Source of the DNA: Liberibacter crescens BT-1 | GTDB taxonomy: Bacteria > Pseudomonadota > Alphaproteobacteria > Rhizobiales > Rhizobiaceae | Reading direction: 5' to 3' | Length of the DNA: 64,000 nt | Assembly (NCBI RefSeq): GCF_000325745.1 | Contig: NC_019907.1 | Location: 330,001 to 394,000, forward strand | Shown here: positions 60,434-64,000 of the stretch, piece by piece | Layout of the letters: every line of letters begins with the position of its first letter | Numbering within the stretch: the first letter of the stretch is position 1 | Program-made: the position numbers and the translations under genes | The notes under the pieces: model-generated | Told to the model about the DNA's origin: nothing | Databases searched by the model: none | The model's input: only the letters and a program-made list of their open reading frames with translations

Positions 60434-61606
60434 GTGGCTGTTGATTTACATAGCCCTTTAGGGGTTGAGCCTTCCTTTAGGAAAGATTCTAGACGTAAGC
60501 GTTTTTCATCAAGTGTAGTATTGAATTTTTTCGTTTGGTCATTTTTGAGTGGCTTTTCAGTTTATACTGCATTTTCTGGCTATATAAGGGATACAGGAGT
60601 TATTCTTAATTATGATCAGTTAAGCAGCAATAAGACTTCTTCCCCTTTGTCTATACGAGATTCAAATATAAAATCTTTACAAGATTTTTCTAAGCCTCAG
60701 GAAGATATTAATCAGATGGGGAGCGATAAAAGATCTATTCTTTCAAAGATTATAGACCACAGTACCAATTCTTCTGGATTGAGTCCTTCTCATGTGGACC
60801 AACAACAATATTTTCCTGCCGTTCCAAATGAAAATCTTATGGAAGATAGCGTTTATGGACGTTTACCTATTCGTGGTATGGATGGGAAAAGCCCTGCTAA
60901 ATATTATGCTAGATCCTTGTCAAATACCAAAGGTGTACGTATTGCTATTGTAGTTTCTGGTTTGGGTATCAGTCAGACAGGAACACAATACGCTATAAGT
61001 CAATTGCCGGAAAATATCACTCTTGCCTTTGCGTCTGGTGGGAATAGCCTGCAACGTTGGGGACAAGAAGCAAGAAAGGCGGGTCATGAAATTCTTTTGC
61101 AAGTTCCTATGGAAGCCTTTGATTCTTCAAATAAAGATTATAATTTATATACCTTGACAGTAAATCAGTCAGTTCAACAACTAGTTGATCGGTTACATCA
61201 GTCATTAGCACGTATGAATAGTTATGTTGGTGTTATGAACTATCTTGGTGGTCGTTTTTTATCTAATCCGCAATCTGTGCAAATTTTGTTTAATGAGCTT
61301 TCTAAACGTGGGTTGTTGTTTTTTGATGATGGCACATCATTACCAGCAGTTACTAAAAAATTCGCACCATTGACGAAGTTACCTTATCTGGTTGCCGATC
61401 TTTATTTAGATAATCATGTTGATCGTGTATCTATCTTGAAAAATCTTGATGATTTAGAAAAAATTGCTCGTCAAAAGGGCACTGCTATTGGTGTTGCAGT
61501 TGCTTTTAATGAGAGTGTTGATATTATTACTAAATGGGTTGAAGAGTCATATAACCGGGATATTTCAGTTGTACCTTTATCAAATTTAGCTGATTTAACC
61601 AATTAA
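60434..61606 (+). CDS. Divergent polysaccharide deacetylase family protein (DUF610/YibQ)
   Basis: A 390-residue protein with a cytoplasmic basic start, one membrane helix (VVLNFFVWSFLSGFSVYTAFSGY), a linker of about 110 polar residues, and a C-terminal NodB-like domain of the YibQ type (VRIAIVVSGLGISQTGTQYAI, LQVPMEAFDSSNKDY, GVMNYLGGRFLS, FFDDGTS). In this family the metal site is partly altered and the substrate unknown. It starts at GTG 60434, 22 nt after ctpA, in the same operon. Confidence 0.88.
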   Translation: MAVDLHSPLGVEPSFRKDSRRKRFSSSVVLNFFVWSFLSGFSVYTAFSGYIRDTGVILNYDQLSSNKTSSPLSIRDSNIKSLQDFSKPQEDINQMGSDKRSILSKIIDHSTNSSGLSPSHVDQQQYFPAVPNENLMEDSVYGRLPIRGMDGKSPAKYYARSLSNTKGVRIAIVVSGLGISQTGTQYAISQLPENITLAFASGGNSLQRWGQEARKAGHEILLQVPMEAFDSSNKDYNLYTLTVNQSVQQLVDRLHQSLARMNSYVGVMNYLGGRFLSNPQSVQILFNELSKRGLLFFDDGTSLPAVTKKFAPLTKLPYLVADLYLDNHVDRVSILKNLDDLEKIARQKGTAIGVAVAFNESVDIITKWVEESYNRDISVVPLSNLADLTN

Positions 61607-61646
61607 AGAACTTAATTATCGTATAATATTATGAACAATAGGGAAT

Positions 61647-62159
61647 ATGGAGAGAGTATTTAATTCATCAGGTATTTGTTCTTTTCCATATCGACAATGT
61701 GTTGGTATTATGGTTTTAAATCATGATGGGCTTATATGGTTGGGGCGTCGTTGTATAAAAAATAATATCAGAGAGGATGTTGGTTTTTTATGGCAAATGC
61801 CTCAAGGTGGCATTGATAATCAAGAACGGCCTATTGATGCAGCCTATCGTGAATTATATGAAGAAACAGGAATAAAATCTGTTTCTTTTTTACAAGAGAG
61901 CTTTCAGTATATAAGTTATGATTTCCCAGAAGGAATAGCAAAAAGAAACCAATATAAGGGTCAAACACAAAAGTGGTTTGCTTTTCGTTTTGAAGGAGAT
62001 GAAAAAGAAATCTGCGTTAATAGAGAGCTTTATGGTTATAAATCTGAGTTTGATGCTTGGACTTGGAAGCTTATGAAAGAGATCCCTGATATGGTGGTTG
62101 ATTTTAAGCGCAGTGCATATATTAAAGTTTTTAATGAATTTATTCACCTCTTAGCTTAA
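61647..62159 (+). CDS. rppH: RNA pyrophosphohydrolase RppH (invasion protein IalA family)
   Basis: Removes pyrophosphate from mRNA 5' ends and triggers decay. The 170-residue Nudix protein has the family signature WQMPQGGIDNQERPIDAAYRELYEETGI across residues 48-76, with the RE..EE metal residues intact, and FAFRFEGDEKEI. Called ialA or invA in Bartonella. Last gene of the rsfS-envC-ctpA-yibQ-rppH run, convergent with the sulfatase. Confidence 0.94.
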   Translation: MERVFNSSGICSFPYRQCVGIMVLNHDGLIWLGRRCIKNNIREDVGFLWQMPQGGIDNQERPIDAAYRELYEETGIKSVSFLQESFQYISYDFPEGIAKRNQYKGQTQKWFAFRFEGDEKEICVNRELYGYKSEFDAWTWKLMKEIPDMVVDFKRSAYIKVFNEFIHLLA

Positions 62160-62208
62160 GGCGATCAATCTTTATTGCTATGGCTAGTAAAACGCTATAA
62201 ACACTTCA

Positions 62209-63732
62209 TTATTTTCTTGGATAACGGGAAAAAGATTCCTGTTCATCCAGAGTTTGGTTATTGCGTATAAACCTTTGGCTCGCATCCTGAAAAGGTTGAT
62301 AATCCCATTTGGGTATGAAAGATCTTCCGGCTATCTTAGAGAGAAAACGACGTCGACATTGGCTAGCCTTTACCCGCTGGTCTAACTTTGCCAAATCCCA
62401 ACGCTGGTTAACTTCGAGAGCAAATGCCATCTCATATTGTATCACTGCAGCGTCACCTGACAAGTTGTGCAATTCCAGAGGATCTTTGTCTAGATCAAAC
62501 AGTTGTGCCGGTTCATTGAATGAGGAGATATATTTCCATTTCCCACGGCGGATCATGACCATAGGTCCCAGCGCACCTTCGGCGAGGTATTCACTGAACG
62601 CTGTATCCGGCCCGTCTTTTCCATTTAGGTGTCCGACTAGACTGACACCGTGCAGTGGAGCGGCTGGCATGAAGTTGGCATAATTGTCTCCAGCAGCTAT
62701 TTCGATCAGGGTTGGCAGAAGGTCTATCAGTGAAACGTTAGCATTAATCCGTCGGGAAGGAAATAACGCTGGTCCATAGACAATTAATGGAATCCGTGAT
62801 GCTCCTTCAAAAAAATTCATTTTGTACCAAAGACCACGTTCACCCAGCATCTCACCGTGATCAGAAGTAATGATCACTATGGTGTTGGTATATAGAGCTG
62901 TTTCCTTTAAGGTAGTGATTATTTGCGCAAAGCAATCGTCTACATAGGAGAGGGCGCCATAATAGGCATGACGTGCACGGCGCACATGATCATCGCTTAA
63001 CAGGTTATCGGTTAGCTGGTACATGGCACGCAACCGATCTGAGTGCGGATCGCTGCTCACTTGTGCTGCTGTAACTTTAGGCATATCAATTGCTTCTTCT
63101 CGGTAGCGATCAAGATAGCGGCGCGGAATAGTGAACGGATCATGAGGATGTGTTAATGACATTAGAAGCAAAAAGGGGTGTTCATTGCCATGACGGGCTT
63201 CATCGTACAGTCTCTGGCGCGCATAAAATAACGCTTCGTCATCAAAATCCATCTGGTTGGTACGAACACACTCTCCAGCTTCTAACACTGAACTCATGTT
63301 GTGATACCAGTCCAGCCGTTGATTCGGTTCTTGCCAATCCGGTGTCCATCCGAAATCGGCGGGATAAATATCTGTGGTCAGTCGTTCATTAAATCCATGC
63401 AGTTGATCAGGGCCACAGAAATGCATTTTACCTGATAACCAAGTGTTGTAGCCATGTTCACGAAGATAATGACAGAAGGTAGGTTTATCGGCATGGAATT
63501 CGGCAGCATTATCATAGACCTCGTTTTCAGAAATAAGTTGGCCTGTCATGAATGATGCGCGAGACGGTGCACATAATGGACTATTGCAATAAGCTGATTC
63601 AAATACCACCCCTTCTGTCGCTAAGCAATCAATGGTTGGTGTAATACTTACTTTATTTCCATAGGCTGATAAAGCGGATGCAGAAAGCTGATCTGCCATG
63701 AGTATAACGATATTTGGTTTTCTTTTGTACAT
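62209..63732 (-). CDS. betC: Choline-sulfatase
   Basis: Hydrolyses choline-O-sulfate to choline and sulfate, feeding glycine betaine synthesis or catabolism. The 507-residue alkaline-phosphatase-fold enzyme has the sulfatase signature with Cys54 (CAPSR), which must be converted to formylglycine, the metal residues near MADQLS and TSDHGEMLGERGLW, and the BetC-type C-terminus. G+C content is visibly higher than in neighbouring genes, which suggests relatively recent acquisition. No betA, betB or betI is adjacent, and no sulfatase-maturating enzyme is seen in the window. Confidence 0.92.
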   Translation of the reverse strand: MYKRKPNIVILMADQLSASALSAYGNKVSITPTIDCLATEGVVFESAYCNSPLCAPSRASFMTGQLISENEVYDNAAEFHADKPTFCHYLREHGYNTWLSGKMHFCGPDQLHGFNERLTTDIYPADFGWTPDWQEPNQRLDWYHNMSSVLEAGECVRTNQMDFDDEALFYARQRLYDEARHGNEHPFLLLMSLTHPHDPFTIPRRYLDRYREEAIDMPKVTAAQVSSDPHSDRLRAMYQLTDNLLSDDHVRRARHAYYGALSYVDDCFAQIITTLKETALYTNTIVIITSDHGEMLGERGLWYKMNFFEGASRIPLIVYGPALFPSRRINANVSLIDLLPTLIEIAAGDNYANFMPAAPLHGVSLVGHLNGKDGPDTAFSEYLAEGALGPMVMIRRGKWKYISSFNEPAQLFDLDKDPLELHNLSGDAAVIQYEMAFALEVNQRWDLAKLDQRVKASQCRRRFLSKIAGRSFIPKWDYQPFQDASQRFIRNNQTLDEQESFSRYPRK

Positions 63733-64000
63733 TCTAAAGTTGTAATCATTCTAGCATAAAATGTAAAGAGAAATTAATAATGAAATGCAATTTTTGAAAG
63801 ATATCTTAATTACGATACATGCTTACATGAAGGCTTTTCCTGTCTTAATCTTCCTTATATACCGAATGATTTAAGAAAAATACTTTCATTTTTTTCCACA
63901 TTCTTTCACCAGCCACGGGATATCTTTATAGTTTATGAAATAGATATTTGTTTTCTGAAGAATGGTTTTTTACATTTATGAGCTGAATTCGGTTATGGGA
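63733..64000. other. AT-rich spacer at window end
   Basis: The last 270 bases contain the betC upstream region and no recognisable gene. Confidence 0.5.

Overview
The window looks like a chromosomal segment of an AT-rich, genome-reduced Rhizobiales bacterium, most probably a 'Candidatus Liberibacter' species. This rests on family recognition and gene order, not a database search. Gene blocks follow rhizobial order: 23S-5S-tRNA-fMet; rpsF-rpsR-DUF2232-rplI-dnaB-alr-radA-cvpA-purF-SDR; secA // parvulin-argJ-mutT; and rsfS-envC-ctpA-yibQ-rppH. These blocks are separated by long gene-free AT-rich gaps, and several genes are visibly decaying. I cannot fix the species. Layout: 1-1263 holds the 3' part of a 23S rRNA, a 5S rRNA and the initiator tRNA. 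1.7-8.5 kb carries sodB, an IalB-like secreted protein, a DUF442 phosphatase-like protein and the ntrY-ntrX two-component pair. 8.8-15.4 kb holds tRNA-Ser, a frameshifted MHS-family transporter, a DUF1344 protein, fabI, pdxH, a glutamate-cysteine ligase and rsmE. 15.8-21.3 kb has a DUF3422 protein, ppiD, a collapsed trpD-trpC remnant and an unrecognised polytopic membrane protein. 21.5-28.9 kb has a TcyP-like cystine transporter, a cytochrome P450 broken by one in-frame stop, rarD, a NodB-like secreted protein and cysS. 29-38.6 kb is the purF-to-rpsF block. 39-47.7 kb has a DegP-like protease, galE and a complete peptide-type ABC importer. 47.6-55 kb has a GNAT-like protein, secA, a parvulin, argJ and mutT. 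55.4-55.8 kb carries tRNA-Leu(UAA) interrupted by a group I intron. 57-62.2 kb is the envelope and RNA-decay block, and the window ends with a relatively GC-rich choline-sulfatase gene. Functionally the segment is mostly housekeeping: translation, replication and repair, envelope proteolysis and folding, and purine, arginine and glutathione synthesis. A few import functions for peptides and cystine fit a host-dependent lifestyle. Reductive evolution shows in the trpDC remnant, the P450 nonsense codon, the transporter frameshift, a small stop-interrupted reading frame near 24.6 kb, and conserved rhizobial neighbours that are missing (ntrBC before ntrY, trkA/hfq after ntrX, nadD and rlmH around rsfS). 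The most striking element is the 216-nt group I intron in the anticodon loop of tRNA-Leu(UAA), which standard ORF or tRNA calling could easily miss.
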